From contig JACCIC010000151.1 of the NCBI GenBank assembly GCA_018907035.1, positions 1,178,001-1,242,000 on the forward strand: a stretch of DNA of 64,000 nucleotides, in the 5' to 3' direction. A model generated the notes under the pieces. That model was not told where the DNA came from and ran no database searches. It saw nothing but the letters and a program-made list of their open reading frames with translations. Made by a program: the position numbers and the translations under genes. This DNA comes from Sycobia sp. Sy_11 (Eukaryota; Arthropoda; Insecta; Hymenoptera; Epichrysomallidae). Below are positions 1-10,960 of the stretch, one piece after another (position 1 is the first letter of the stretch; each line of letters opens with the position of its first letter).

Positions 1-198
1 TATTATTAATTTTAATTTCTAATTGTTGATATTCTATATGATTAGTTATAAAAGTAAATTTAATTTTTTTTATTCCTTAATTAGTCTTTGATAAACTATG
101 TAAAAAATCTAATTCGACAATTTATTTTTTAATTCAAGCATTAAATTTTTTTATTTTTATAGGAACAATAACAATAATAATAATTTTTTTTATTATAG
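1..198. other. AT-rich left edge with AAT-rich tract
   Basis: No coding signal is seen. From about 164 to 184 there is an AAC/AAT trinucleotide run followed by eight T. On the minus strand this is the tail immediately 3' of the LINE fragment that begins at about 199. Confidence 0.6.
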
Positions 199-2290
199 AG
201 GAGGACAAAATCCTTTATAGATCCTGGAGACCGGTCCCTGGGTATGTGGGAATCACCAACAGAATGGCAAACCCACTAAAAAACTACCTCCTCGGTGCAT
301 TCGCTCGACTGCTTCCCGTAGCTCTGGAAAGAGCTGCAAGCCGGAGGCGGCAGGCGTGCACCGAGGAGACCTCCTCACCCTAGGGTCGACTCCCTAGCCC
401 AGAAACCGCCATTAGGCATTACTTCGGGGACGGGACAAGGATGTTCGTCTTCGGGTGTCACCAGATCCCAGCAAAATAGAAGAATCTAGAAAAGGTCCAC
501 CTTCTTCGGTCTCAGCATATCTTCGACGAAATAGGCAACCCTTCCCCATGTCTCCTGGCTGGAGAGCATCAGGCGGACGATGCGTTCCGTGGTAACCCTT
601 CCAGTATCTTCCTCCAGTAGCGCCCTCTGTTTCTCCCACTGCCCACACACAAAAAATGTTTGATGGGCATCGTCTTTTGCGGATCCGCAATATATATAAC
701 CTGGATCCGCGACTTTGCCCATTTTGTGCAAGTACGCGCGGAAACACCCATGACCGGTCAGCATCTGGGTGAGATAATAATTTACCTCCTCGTGCTGCCG
801 ACCGATGCACGGGGCCACCTGACTTATAAGTGTGGCGGTCCACTTTCCGCGCGTATCTTGGTCCAACCTGTTCTGCCAGCAAGCCAGCGAATGCTCTCTG
901 GCTTTCTGCTTCGCTTCGGCTTAGCGAAGTGTCCTCTTCATCTAGTGAACGAACTGCTCCTGGGCCAGGAGGTCTACCGGGGTCGCCTCCGAGACCGTGC
1001 GATATGAACACGTTACACAAAGAGCGTATCTCCTCTGTACAGCCGCCATGCGCCTACAATACTTTTCGTACTGCAGCGCATCGGCCCATACTTCAGCACC
1101 GTAAAGCATGACTCAGCAGCTCGCAGCAATAGCCGCCTGATGCACGGGGGTGGTCCTCCTACATTGAACATGACCCTGCAGGGGGAGGCTAACGCCGCCT
1201 TGTCCGCCAACCTCCGAATATATTCTCAGAAGGCCAGCTTCGTATCTAGCGTCACCTCCAGGTACTTGACAGATGCCTTTGTCAGAACCGACATCTCCCC
1301 AATAATTAGCGGCTGCGCCCTGGGGACGCGCTTCTTCGTAAGGAGCACAATCTCAGTTTTCGCCCCCGCTTTTTGCATCCCGTGATCACCCATCCAATGG
1401 CGAATTCTGCGCATGGTCTGATCAAGACGCGTCTGTGCCAGCGTCATATTACGCGCAATAATAACAGCTGCCACATCCTCCGCACACCCTATCAGCGAGC
1501 AGTCTTCAGGCATATCCAACCGAAGAATCCCGTCATAGGAAAATTCCATAGATCGGGACCCCGGATGGATCCTTGGGCCGCGTCACACGCTAGCTTTTTT
1601 CGCTTAGAGCCCTCTGCTGTTTCGTACAGAATGGATCTGTCCTTCAAATAATCTCCGATGATCTGGAGTAGGTACCATAAAAACGCCACCTGTAGGCGGG
1701 GTCTCACCAGCTTTTCCAGGAATTTCAATCTGTGTCTAGCATGCATAAGGGTCTGTACGCCGACGGAGCAATATATGATCCCTTGCCCTTGCTTATCAGC
1801 ACAATTCTCGTCTCCTTCCAGTGAGGATAAAATATTCCTTCGCGAAGGCAAGAGCTGTACATGCCAAGCAAAAGTTCAGAACGGCTCTGTACCGCCGCAT
1901 TCAACACTTCTACCGGAAGTTCGTCAGGTCCTTGTGCCTTTTTGTTCTTCAGAAAGCGCACTGCTCTTTCTAGCTCCGCCCTAGTGCCTCAGAACCCTTG
2001 GAAGCCAGGAGCTCCTCCCCTCGTTTGGGCTGAGTGGGGAATAGGGTCTGGACGATGCCGTCAATCACTTTCGCGCTCTTAGGCATGTTTTTACGGAATA
2101 TGCCTCATTTGCGGGCTATGATTTTGTACCCCATCGCCATGGATCGTTGTTGAGATCTTCTCCCAGCTTTTTCCAGCATCCGTGTTTACTAGCTTTCATG
2201 GCTCGCTTTAGAGTCTTCTTCGCCGTTACATGTTGGGTGATCCTAAGAGCGGCATCGCGGTTACGCCTTTGAGCGCTTTGGGCTATACGG
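199..2290 (-). mobile_element. 5'-truncated R1-clade LINE fragment
   Basis: A non-LTR retrotransposon remnant on the minus strand. Reading from 2290 down, it holds the segment before the RT, the RT fingers and palm, the thumb/connection region and the C-terminal domain, ending at a stop at 486-488. About 290 bp of 3' UTR follow. The order and the motifs HEEVNYYLTQMLTGHG and DDAHQTFFVC match ORF2 of the R1 clade, so that assignment is good. The endonuclease half of ORF2 and all of ORF1 are missing. Both ends abut AAT/TTA microsatellite sequence, and the flanks share an A(6-8) plus TTA-repeat stretch that could be a target-site duplication. The copy is dead: the RT box is changed and several stops and frameshifts are present. 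Confidence 0.85.
486..2285 (-). pseudogene. R1-like ORF2 reverse transcriptase pseudogene (partial)
   Basis: This encoded the reverse transcriptase of a site-selective LINE, which copies element RNA at a nicked target in the nucleus. Pieces lie in different frames. About 2285-1962 holds the lead-in, with a recognisable NNDPWRW motif. 1961-1725 is the RT fingers (KKAQGPDELPVEVL, SAYRPLCMLD). 1851-1492 and 1549-1226 hold the palm. 866-486 is the C-terminal domain with a Cys/His cluster. The YADD-type catalytic box reads CAED at about 1475-1486, so both Tyr and the first Asp are changed. A TAA interrupts the region before the C-terminal domain at 921-923. It is clearly non-functional. The clade call rests on known R1 family motifs. 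Confidence 0.82.
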
Positions 2291-2336
2291 CAATAATAAT
2301 AATATTAATAATAATAATAATAATAATTTTTTATAA
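2286..2336. repeat. (AAT)n microsatellite at LINE 5' junction
   Basis: About 40 bp of AAT/TAA repeats with one ATT interruption, followed by a T run. It marks the abrupt 5' end of the LINE fragment and matches the AAT run at its other end. Confidence 0.85.
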
Positions 2337-3694
2337 TACTAATATCTCTCATGCTATTTTGAATTACAGGTGCGGCACATTGTCGAACGTCCTCTGTCAG
2401 CTCGCCTGTATAGCAGACATTGTACTTCCAACAATGCACGATATGACCGCTTTTATAAATATCTCCTCAGAATTAGCATTGACACTTAACTTTCAAAATA
2501 TCATTGAAATGAAATATTCAATTGAATAATCAATATTCAAATTGAAATAATCAATACGTGGCACATATATGAAAAGGATCTTTATTTTTTTTTGAGAGTT
2601 ATTAATGAACTAAATCTTATTTCCAGAGGGTCTCTCATAAAGGTAATGTGAAACCAGGTTAAATTTCAGATATTCAAAAGGCTCATTCTCAAAATAGACA
2701 TTATTTTTCTTTTCTAATTTTTTCAAACTATTTACGTATCTTACGTTGTTTCTTTTATTCTATAAACCATATTATATGTAATATTATATAATATTGTATA
2801 AATATTAAATTTTTTTTTATTATGTTAATTGAAACTTCCATCCTAATTAAAAAGTTCATTTTCAGCTTCAAACCTAGTTGCTACCTATTTTTTAATTTTA
2901 TAGACAGTGTTCACATTTTTCATTCTAAAATTCCTAGTTCTAAGCCATGATATTTGATTCTATTTATAATACCTAGTAACTACTTTTTAAGCTATTGAAA
3001 AGGGTTAGATTTCTACCAGGATATTTCTAAATTCAGTTAAAAATAAAAAATTCAAAATAATGTTTTAGTTTGCTGTGCTGTGAAGCCACCATGTTTTCTC
3101 ATTAATCAATAGCAGATTTCTATAAGAAATTGTTAATAGGAGTACATTTTTGTTTATACTCACTTATTTGTTTTGTTACCGTTTTCTTCTTCGTATAGGT
3201 TTCCATAATTTGAAAAAGTTTTCACGTACAGTTTCTATATATGATTTGAATATTTTAATTTCAAGTTAATTTTGTATAATGCAGCACGGTTAAAATATCG
3301 TCTTCAAAAACTCTATATGGGCAATTATTTTTCAGTAATTACAGAAATTTTGTGAAAATAACTCGATATTTTAAAAACATCTGGATTTTTTGCAGCTTTC
3401 CGATATAAAATTAATGGAGTTTTGGAGCATATCCATATTTGAAAAAATTAGTAGATTTGCTCTACAACCTTCATAATTGAAATTGATTCTCAAACTATAT
3501 TAATCGTATCTATGCTGAACTTTGTTCATTCATATACTTTGTTATATAATCTTTGAAAGCGACTTTAAAAGAAAATGTTTATAATTAAAAACTTAAAAGT
3601 ATAAACAATGAAATTGTTAAATAAATATAACATGCCTGTACCAAACTGAAATCAATCATGATAAAGATCATTGTATTCTATATTCTTTCATCTA
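2337..3694. other. AT-rich non-coding DNA
   Basis: About 1.35 kb of AT-rich sequence dense in stops in all frames. I see no conserved domain, RNA gene or clear transposon end in it. Confidence 0.6.
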
Positions 3695-4293
3695 CAAAAT
3701 CCATTTCTAAAAAAGCAGGTGTATCTATTCGATCAAAATTTATTAAATATTACCGCATAAAAGTTACCCGGCGTGCCTATCCGGATCCCATGCTATAGTT
3801 CTCAATCTCCCAGTAATAGGAAAATCATTTTTTCTCCGATTGCAAGTGATAGGCTCAACTAATTTTGAAATTCAAAATCCTTTTGATCATTTCACTCATA
3901 AACCTAATCAATAAAAATATCCAAGCCGTCATATAATAGAATAAATATGAAAATTGTAAAATATATACCAGCATCTAAAAATTTGTAACAGACATTCAGC
4001 TTGCTAAATCATACCTATCTAAGAACTGTTGATCAAGCAGAGACACAAAATTGTTTTACAATAATTAAAAAATAGATTTTTAAGAGAATCGAATGAAGAA
4101 CACATGCGATACACTGCATATTAAATATCTATAATTTTTATTAATTGGCTAAACTAATCACTTCTAAAGAATTTGTCTACTAGTGCGAGAATCGGAAGTG
4201 CAGTGTGAGCAGCGCGCTAAAAAACGTACATATTTTGAAAATATTTAATAACTTCTGATCGAATAGTCAAATCATTTTGAAAAATAGATTTTG
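3695..4293. repeat. MITE-like unit with inverted terminal repeats
   Basis: The left segment at about 3695-3765 and the reverse complement of about 4225-4293 align well by eye. Shared blocks include TACAAAATC, CTATTCGATCA and TTATTAAATATT. A related copy of the right half lies inverted at about 10525-10960. The unit is about 600 bp, has no ORF and is dispersed, which fits a non-autonomous DNA transposon. The superfamily and exact ends are undetermined. Confidence 0.6.
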
Positions 4294-4436
4294 TACACGA
4301 GAGTATCAAATTAAAATAGTTGTTTCAAAATCGATTTCATTTGAATGACGGACATGTTATAATTATTTCAACAATGAAATTATGAATATATAAGCATTTT
4401 ACCAATGAATATTTTTTTTAATTCACCTTCAAATTA

Positions 4437-4468
4437 TTAGGAGTGTGAATAAGTCTTTCCCGTTTTTT
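4437..4468 (+). repeat. mariner left terminal inverted repeat
   Basis: About 32 bp complementary to 5691-5722, directly preceded by the TA duplication. Confidence 0.93.
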
Positions 4469-4602
4469 GTAAGAGATGGCGCCACCAATACTGTGCGAGT
4501 ATTCAATGGTTACATATGTCATAATCAAAGCTTATTTATATGTCAACAATTCCATACTAACACATTAGTTAAAATTTTTTCGCATCATAAATTTTTGATA
4601 TC

Positions 4603-5646
4603 ATGAAAATGTCGAAATTTGAGCCGAGTCGACGTCATTTGCGGGAAGTTTCACTTTATTGGTTCAATTTGAAGAAATCTGCTGCCGAGACGCATCGATT
4701 GCTTCAGGAGGCTTATGGAGAAGGTTGTGTCGATGATTCAAGTGTTCGCGGATGGTTTCGACGCTTCAAAAGCGGTGATTTCGACGTGGAAGACAAGGAG
4801 CGTTCCGGGCGGCCGCAAATCTTTGAAGATCGAGAATTGGCGACTTTGCTTGATGAAGATTCTTGTCAAACGCAAGAAGAACTTGCTGAAGCATTGGGAG
4901 TTGACCGAACAACCATTTCCAAGCGTTTGAAAGCCATGGGAATGATCCAAAAGCAAGGAAATTGGGTGCCGTACGAACTGAAGCTGAGAGACGTCGAACG
5001 GCGTTTTTTCACTTGCGAACAGCTGCTTCAGCGACATAAAAGAAAGGGTTTTCTGCATCGTATCGTGACTGGCGTTGAAAAGTGGATACGTTACGATAAT
5101 CCGAAGCGAAGAAAATCATGGGGACAACCCGGCCATGCATCATCATCGACGGCCAAGCCAAATATTCATGGCGCCAAGCTCATGCTCTGTATATGGTGGG
5201 ACCAGCTAGGTGTGGTTTACTATGAGCTTCTGAAACCGAATGAAAGGATCACAGGCGAGGTCTATCGACGACAATTGATGCGTTTGAGCCGCGCACTGCG
5301 AGAAAAACGGCCACAATACTCCGACAGGCACGACAAAGTTATTTTGCAACATGACAATGCTCGCCCACATGTTGCACCGCCGGTGAAAACATACTTAGAA
5401 ACGCTCAAATGGGAAGTCCTACCCCACCCGCCGTATAGTCCAGACGTTGCTCCGTCTGATTACCATCTCTTCAGATCGATGACGCATGGCCTGGCTGACC
5501 AGCACTTCCATTCCTACGAGGAAGCCAAAAAATGGGTGGATGACTGGATAGAGGCCAAACCTGTCGAATTTTTTCGCAACGGGATTCGTATGTTGCCAGA
5601 AAGATGGGAAAAAGTTGTAGCTAGCGATGGCCAATACTTTCAATAA
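4603..5646 (+). CDS. mariner transposase, intact frame with D158V
   Basis: A 347-aa DDD transposase that would cut and paste the element at TA sites in the nucleus. Residues 1-110 hold the paired helix-turn-helix DNA-binding region. WVPYEL starts at residue 121. The catalytic core follows, with HDNARPH (Asp251) and SPDVAPSDYHLF (Asp286), spaced as the mariner D34D signature. The first catalytic Asp, normally inside TGDEKW, is Val158 (codon GTT at 5074-5076). A D-to-V change there should abolish metal binding and catalysis. Length, frame and C-terminus (ending near ASDGQYF) are otherwise normal. The start at 4603 gives the usual N-terminal length; a second Met lies two codons later. This is probably a dead enzyme that is only recently disabled. 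Confidence 0.95.
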   Translation: MKMSKFEPSRRHLREVSLYWFNLKKSAAETHRLLQEAYGEGCVDDSSVRGWFRRFKSGDFDVEDKERSGRPQIFEDRELATLLDEDSCQTQEELAEALGVDRTTISKRLKAMGMIQKQGNWVPYELKLRDVERRFFTCEQLLQRHKRKGFLHRIVTGVEKWIRYDNPKRRKSWGQPGHASSSTAKPNIHGAKLMLCIWWDQLGVVYYELLKPNERITGEVYRRQLMRLSRALREKRPQYSDRHDKVILQHDNARPHVAPPVKTYLETLKWEVLPHPPYSPDVAPSDYHLFRSMTHGLADQHFHSYEEAKKWVDDWIEAKPVEFFRNGIRMLPERWEKVVASDGQYFQ

Positions 5647-5690
5647 TTCATTTGTAACCATTTTTTCACAATAAAGGCTCAAAATTTGAA

Positions 5691-5722
5691 AAAAAACGGG
5701 AAAGACTTATTCACATACCTGA
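5691..5722 (-). repeat. mariner right terminal inverted repeat
   Basis: Reverse complement of the left end apart from about three outer positions. The TA at 5723-5724 follows. Confidence 0.93.
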
Positions 5723-5724
5723 TA

Positions 5725-6718
5725 GTTTATAAAATAAAGTATAAACTCAGTCATTTCCAAAAAGATGCGATCAATATACTGAGTTAATCAATTTCAAGTA
5801 TGAATTTATAGAGTAAATCTATCAAATTTTTAAAAATTCGTGTTATATGTACGAAAAAAATGTTTCAAGCAAAATCCTGAAATACGTATCCATAATTTCA
5901 GCGTATAGAGGCTATAAAGTATTACATACTATTATAAAATATCAAGTTCAAATTTATTTACGATTTGTTAAAGAATAATTTCATATAAATATCTTGTGCC
6001 CTCTATTATTTAATACTGTCGCCGCGCTTTATTATTCGCAAATACAAGCTCTTACAAAATATTTTTATGAGCTCATAAACTTTTAAGTAATTAAATTCTA
6101 TCCCTCTTCTGCTTGAACTTCCAAAATCAGACCACATTCTGCTTACATTTGATTATATTCTGATTATAATCAGAATATAATCATACTGATTACATTCTGA
6201 TACTTTGAAACGTTCCTTCGTAATTTGTAAAGACAGTTTTAATTTCTGTACATCGTATCTTTTAGATGAAAAAGTAAAAAAGTATAAATATTTTCTAAAA
6301 AATTGAAAAAGTTTGTGATTTCATGCATATCACAGCATCGAGAAGAATTAAGATTGTGTAGAACAAGATACATAAAAAGGCAATGAATTTTATCTCTACA
6401 ATTTGATTTTATATTAATGTTATTGAAAATAAACCACTTTCTTGAATTTCGTCAATTTATTAATCTCTTTTCAAATGTGTTCTTAAAAATAAGTTTGACA
6501 AAATTTTTTTCAATTTTCATTATACGTATTATTTTTATTAATTGTATTATTATGATTTAAAAAAAATTTTAATCGATGAAGAATTTGTATATTTTTAAGA
6601 GTCCCTATACACTTGACGCTCATAGAAGAAAACTTCTGTACAAATCGTTTCATCCAGCCGTTTTGTAACTTTTCATAGTTGGGCTACCCAACCAATGGAA
6701 AGCGCCACTGTCGCCACA

Positions 6719-6720
<2 letters not shown>
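5725..6720. other. AT-rich non-coding DNA with a 34-bp palindrome
   Basis: No coding signal is seen. At 6150-6183 there is a perfect 34-bp palindrome built from TGATTATATTCTG and its complement. The rest is unremarkable AT-rich sequence. Confidence 0.6.

Positions 6721-6769
<49 letters not shown>
6720..6769. repeat. (TA)n microsatellite
   Basis: About 25 uninterrupted TA units. Confidence 0.95.
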
Positions 6770-6771
<2 letters not shown>

Positions 6772-6840
6772 AGCAATGTAGCTCATGTCAACCTTATTCA
6801 GGAATATATTGGAGTCATATGTATATATGACCCAATATAT

Positions 6841-7612
6841 ATCTAAGGAGTGAACATAAACAAGGACAGTCTAGCTGTCATTATTTTAGGCAATATATTA
6901 TATTATAAAAACTGTAAGACCGATAAAAATATTTATTAATTTAATTCAATACAATCAGAAAAAGTACAATTTTCAATATTAAGTTATTAAATGGTCTATA
7001 AAAGTATGTTATATTTCAGAAAAATTTAGTTTAAATATGGATGGGTTGTTAAAGAACATTGCTCAAAATGGATAAAAATAAAAGGATGGATAATAAATTT
7101 GAAGGCTATAACAATGAAAGAACAACTTACTCTTTTACTTAGATGCGAAAAATCCAACATATATAGATAAAAAATTTCAGAAGAAACATTTTTGTCTGAA
7201 TTACGATAAAAGAGTCTCTTATGATTTAGAAAGAAATATTTTCTATTTTTAAAAGAAATTAATGAATTTATAAATCAGATATAAAAATTATGAAATTTAT
7301 CGATTATAAAATTTTTATTAAAAATAGAAGAATATTTATATATATATATTTAATTATTTATATATTTTCTAACATATAAGATTGTAAGACTTTTATCAAA
7401 AATAAAGGTCGAAAAAATTAGTAGAAAATGACGGAAAATATTTTGTTTAAGTTAACGTATATCCATTTTGTATTATAAATATACGTTATCCGTTAAAAAA
7501 GGTCGGAAAGTAAGTTCGCCTCCAAATAATTATATCGATCTTTCAGACTTTATAATATAATATATTAACTAAAATAATGACAGTCAGGCTATCCTTGTTT
7601 ATTATCATCCCC
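6841..7612. repeat. MITE-like unit with about 75-bp inverted arms
   Basis: The reverse complement of 6841-6930 aligns with about 7530-7612, sharing CTAAAATAATGACAG, TCCTTGTTTAT and ATAATATAATATATT. The interior of about 600 bp has no ORF. This fits a non-autonomous DNA element or foldback unit. The ends, family and target duplication are not determined. Confidence 0.55.
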
Positions 7613-7897
7613 GAAGAATCTGAAATAAAGTTTATTTTGAGAGGCACATATGTATACATATATATACTGTAACGTTGTGCGACCTTCCGCTCGTTACGTA
7701 ATTTCCTTACCTCCTTTCCGAACTGCTTCCAGGGCGGGAACTCGGGCTAGATATATGTTCAGATTTATAGGTTGAAATTTTTTTTTGTTAGATGAATATA
7801 TAGATAGGTTTTATACGTCGAAAGAAAAAAAAATCTAATTACATCGAGGACTACAAAGAGTCCATTTATTACAAAAAAAAGATACAGATCGACGTAA
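7613..7897. other. Non-coding; possible LTR-type start
   Basis: TGTAACGTTGTGCGACC begins at about 7669, resembling the TGTAAC starts of the LTRs elsewhere in the window. No matching second copy or primer site was found. Confidence 0.3.
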
Positions 7898-8670
7898 GAT
7901 TGTACGTTTCGCTCGGTCACATGCAGAACGTGGCTACGTCCGCCGACTCCCGCGCTCTTAAAGTCACTCTCGAATTTAACCCCTTACTTCCCTCCCTTCT
8001 TGGTGGCCACCGCTGCTTAAATTTCCCCGCGCACCCCTTTCCCCGCTCGCATCCCATACATCATATAAAATATTTTAAGTTAAGGGCGCGCAGGCCCACT
8101 CACCCGCTACCGCTAATTATAGGCGAGGGCGTCCCCTCGTGCGCTCGCTGCTGCTCTCGGCTCCTCTTCCGCGGTGATCTCCCTCGGGCTCTTCCGTCAT
8201 CTTCATACCGTTTCGCCGACATTATCGGTCTGCAATGTCTGGTTTTCTGACTTCTTTCGCGCGCCAATTTCAAATTTACTCGGGAGATATATCTATATAT
8301 ACGTCTCCATATTGGTAGTTCGGTGCGGCGCCGCTAAGAGCGGTGGCGCTGTTGGCCGCTCTTTCTCCGCGGCGACTTCCGTCTTCACGTTGGCTGCTAC
8401 TTCCAGTACGGTCGTCTGCAGTGCGGACGTCGCACACTGTGTATCTCCGACTCTCACTAATCTTGTTGTGTTTTTCCAGCGTCTCCACGCCCTTCCTGAT
8501 AGTTGAGCTGACATCGTTGAGCGCGATTGCTGTTGCTGCTTCCTGGTTTCTTTTGTGTATGCGGCTTCTTTGCGTTCGTTCAGTATGTTGCACATAACCT
8601 GATGCGGCCACGTGTCTTCAAATCTTCCACTTCCCGCTTGCAGCGTCTACATGGCTTTTGGACCTTTGCC
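7898..8670. other. GC-rich island of unknown nature
   Basis: An abrupt compositional change from about 70% AT to a balanced, CpG-containing segment. Overlapping open frames exist on both strands, for example 8276-8611 minus (111 aa) and 7900-8250 plus. None shows a domain I recognise, and open frames are expected in GC-rich DNA. It could be part of an LTR, a decayed gag, or a host exon or promoter. I cannot choose between these. Confidence 0.35.
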
Positions 8671-8779
8671 ACGTATGCTTGTTTTCTTTATTTTCTTTTA
8701 TATTATCTCTTTAATTTAGTCTTTTCACTCGCGTCTGCGTTACAATTTCCTCATATCCTTTCTTCGTTTCGAGGTTATG

Positions 8780-8815
<36 letters not shown>

Positions 8816-9300
8816 ATGTATATTTAACTTTTCTTTCTTTCTCTGCCTGCATCATTTTATCTTTTATTTTCTTCTCCTGTCTTCCTGTTTCTATTTGCAT
8901 GTGATTCTCTCTATCTCTCTCTCTATGCATATTTTTCTTTCTTCTTCTGTATCCTGATTTTTCCTTCTTATCTATACTTTTCTTGATGTCAATTCTATAC
9001 ATATTTTTCTTTTTTTTATTACATGCATTCATGTTTTGCTTCAATCTTTATTTATTCTTATTTTCATTTTCAGGTTGTAGTAGCTGCAATTCCCATTGCA
9101 ATATATACATTTTCTTGAGGTTATCTGTAAAGTAACTACCTTTTTCCCATCATTTTTTCTTGAATTAGCAAAAAATAGCCAATTATTTAATGCTGACGGG
9201 TATACATTATGTGGTGAAAAATTGAAGGCCATTAGTCCAGTAGTTTTGGCGCTTATAAGGGAGTTGGTTACAAGCCTACATTCTCTTATACGTAAATATT
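8671..9300. other. Pyrimidine-rich low-complexity and AT-rich DNA
   Basis: Strong T/C bias on the plus strand, including a (TC)n run at about 8785-8815. The apparent Ser/Phe/Leu-rich ORF here follows from that bias. No real gene is seen. Confidence 0.6.
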
Positions 9301-9309
9301 AGATGTACA

Positions 9310-9930
9310 ACTTCACTTTCACCGTAATGTTTCAAAATTCGAGACTGTAAAAACTGGTTATACAAGTATTGTCCATCGCTTCTCCCATATTTCGAGCAGC
9401 AAACGAATCCCGCGTTGAAAGAACTGCTTCTTCTTTTGAGGCGATCCACGAATCGATCCAATTTTTTACGTTTTTATAAGACCGAAAGTGCTGGTCGGCC
9501 AGACCATTTGCCATTGATCGAAACAAGTGATGTTGTTCAACAAGTGATTATGAAGGGAGCAACGTCTGGAGAATACGGCAGGTGCGGTAGAAGTTCCCAT
9601 TTCAACGATTCCAAGTATATCTTGGTCACTCTCGCAATATTTTACGTCTCCAGTTACAATTTAATGCAAAAATCCCTTCCATCTTTGCTTTGCAAGTAAC
9701 TGTTCACAAACAAATAAACGCTGTTGAACTCGCGATTATTCTGCCAATTCTTGATGCATTTGATACGAGCCTTCATCAAGTAATGCCTCCAATTCTGATT
9801 CTTCCACAACCATCCACAACCATCCTTGGAGCATTGAAACCACTCTCGGTAAGATTTTTCATTAAAAACGGCCTCACTATAGGTGTCGGAGAGCATTCGA
9901 TAAGGCTCAGCCGCAAATTTTTTCATATTA
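9310..9930 (-). pseudogene. Internally deleted mariner transposase remnant
   Basis: Minus-strand remains of a mariner different from the intact one at 4.4 kb. From 9926 down are the N-terminal KKFAAEPYRML and YREWFQ motifs and the first catalytic region (IVTGDVK at about 9640). The frame then jumps to YLESLKWE and YSPDVAP, so the part with the second catalytic Asp is deleted. The C-terminal GLADQHFRSYKNVKNWIDSW lies at about 9526-9430. Frameshifts occur throughout. No terminal repeats were located. The original protein would have been about 340 aa. This copy is dead. Confidence 0.82.
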
Positions 9931-10029
9931 AATCAGAAAATTACAGCCTCCCGCAAATAACGAGAATTTAGCCGAAAATAATGGAATTTAATTGAGAATA
10001 ACTTTATGATACAAACACAAATTGTACAC

Positions 10030-10068
<39 letters not shown>

Positions 10069-10524
10069 ATATATATATATATCTAGATGTCACACTTAGG
10101 CTAGCTTCAATAATTATAATTATATGATCGCTTTGTCGCTCGCCGTTCTTTTGTTTTTCTAGACCTTCATTACTCTCTTCTTGTGTAAATTTAAATGCTA
10201 TTCTCTACATATAAGATCTGATTTGATGTATTTATTAGTTCGCAATTTGAACAGTATTTTAAAATTATAAATTTTGAAATCGAATTGAAATTCTAGCTGC
10301 AAAAGATAGCATCACTTATCTGATTAGTCCCAACTTCATTATTTAAACTTGAGGATGTTTTCAAAAATTCAGTTCAAATATGCAACATTGAGCAGCTCTG
10401 AATTATATCACTGTCCGGTTTCTTTCAATGATTATCGAGACAGGATGAAAGTCTAAATTTCATTGAACTTCCTCATGGAAATACGTAGACTGCCTCGTAG
10501 AAATAACTTCCTAATAGAAATCCT
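9931..10524. other. AT-rich non-coding DNA
   Basis: Contains a (TA)n run at about 10033-10062 and a shorter one to 10082. No gene is seen. Confidence 0.6.
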
Positions 10525-10702
10525 CATTTACAAAATCTACTTTTAAAAATGATGTTACTATTCGATCAGAAATTATTAAATATTTTTAAAACATATAAGT
10601 TTTGTAGCGCGCGGCCCACGCTACACTTCCGATTCCTGCACTAGTAGTCAAATTTAGTTTACAAGTAATTAGCTTAGCCAATTCAAAAATTTATAGATAT
10701 TA

Positions 10703-10769
<67 letters not shown>

Positions 10770-10960
10770 TCACATTTCTTCTTCATTCGATTCTCTCAAT
10801 TTCATCTATTTCATCATTTCATACTCTATTTTATGAAATTTTGTGTCTATGTTAGATTAACATTTATTAAATATGTAAAGTTCAGCAAGTTGAATTTGTG
10901 TTCAAATGATATTGAAATGCTATGATGTTCGTATATAAGTAGATAGGCTATAGGCATTCT
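10525..10960 (-). repeat. Second copy of the 3.7-4.3 kb MITE-like repeat
   Basis: The reverse complement matches about 3960-4293. Shared blocks include GAGAATCGAATGAAGAA, AATTGGCTAA, CTACTAGTGC and TCTGATCGAATAGT. A (TA)n array at about 10698-10766 has expanded inside this copy. The opposite arm is missing or too diverged to see. Confidence 0.7.

Larger units (their letters stand above)
4437..5722 (+). mobile_element. Full-length mariner transposon
   Basis: A complete Tc1/mariner-superfamily element of 1286 bp. Terminal inverted repeats of about 32 bp (4437-4468 and 5691-5722) share the core TGTGAATAAGTCTTTCCCG followed by a T run. They differ at about three positions near the tips. TA lies directly outside both ends (4435-4436 and 5723-5724), the expected target duplication. 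One long ORF fills the interior and an AATAAA follows it at 5670-5675. The ends, the target and the open frame suggest a fairly recent insertion. The transposase has a changed catalytic residue, so the copy probably cannot move itself, though its ends could still be used by a related enzyme. Confidence 0.97.

Noticed and set aside
8527..9044. ORFs across the TC-rich region on both strands
   Set aside because: Low-complexity composition explains the open frames.
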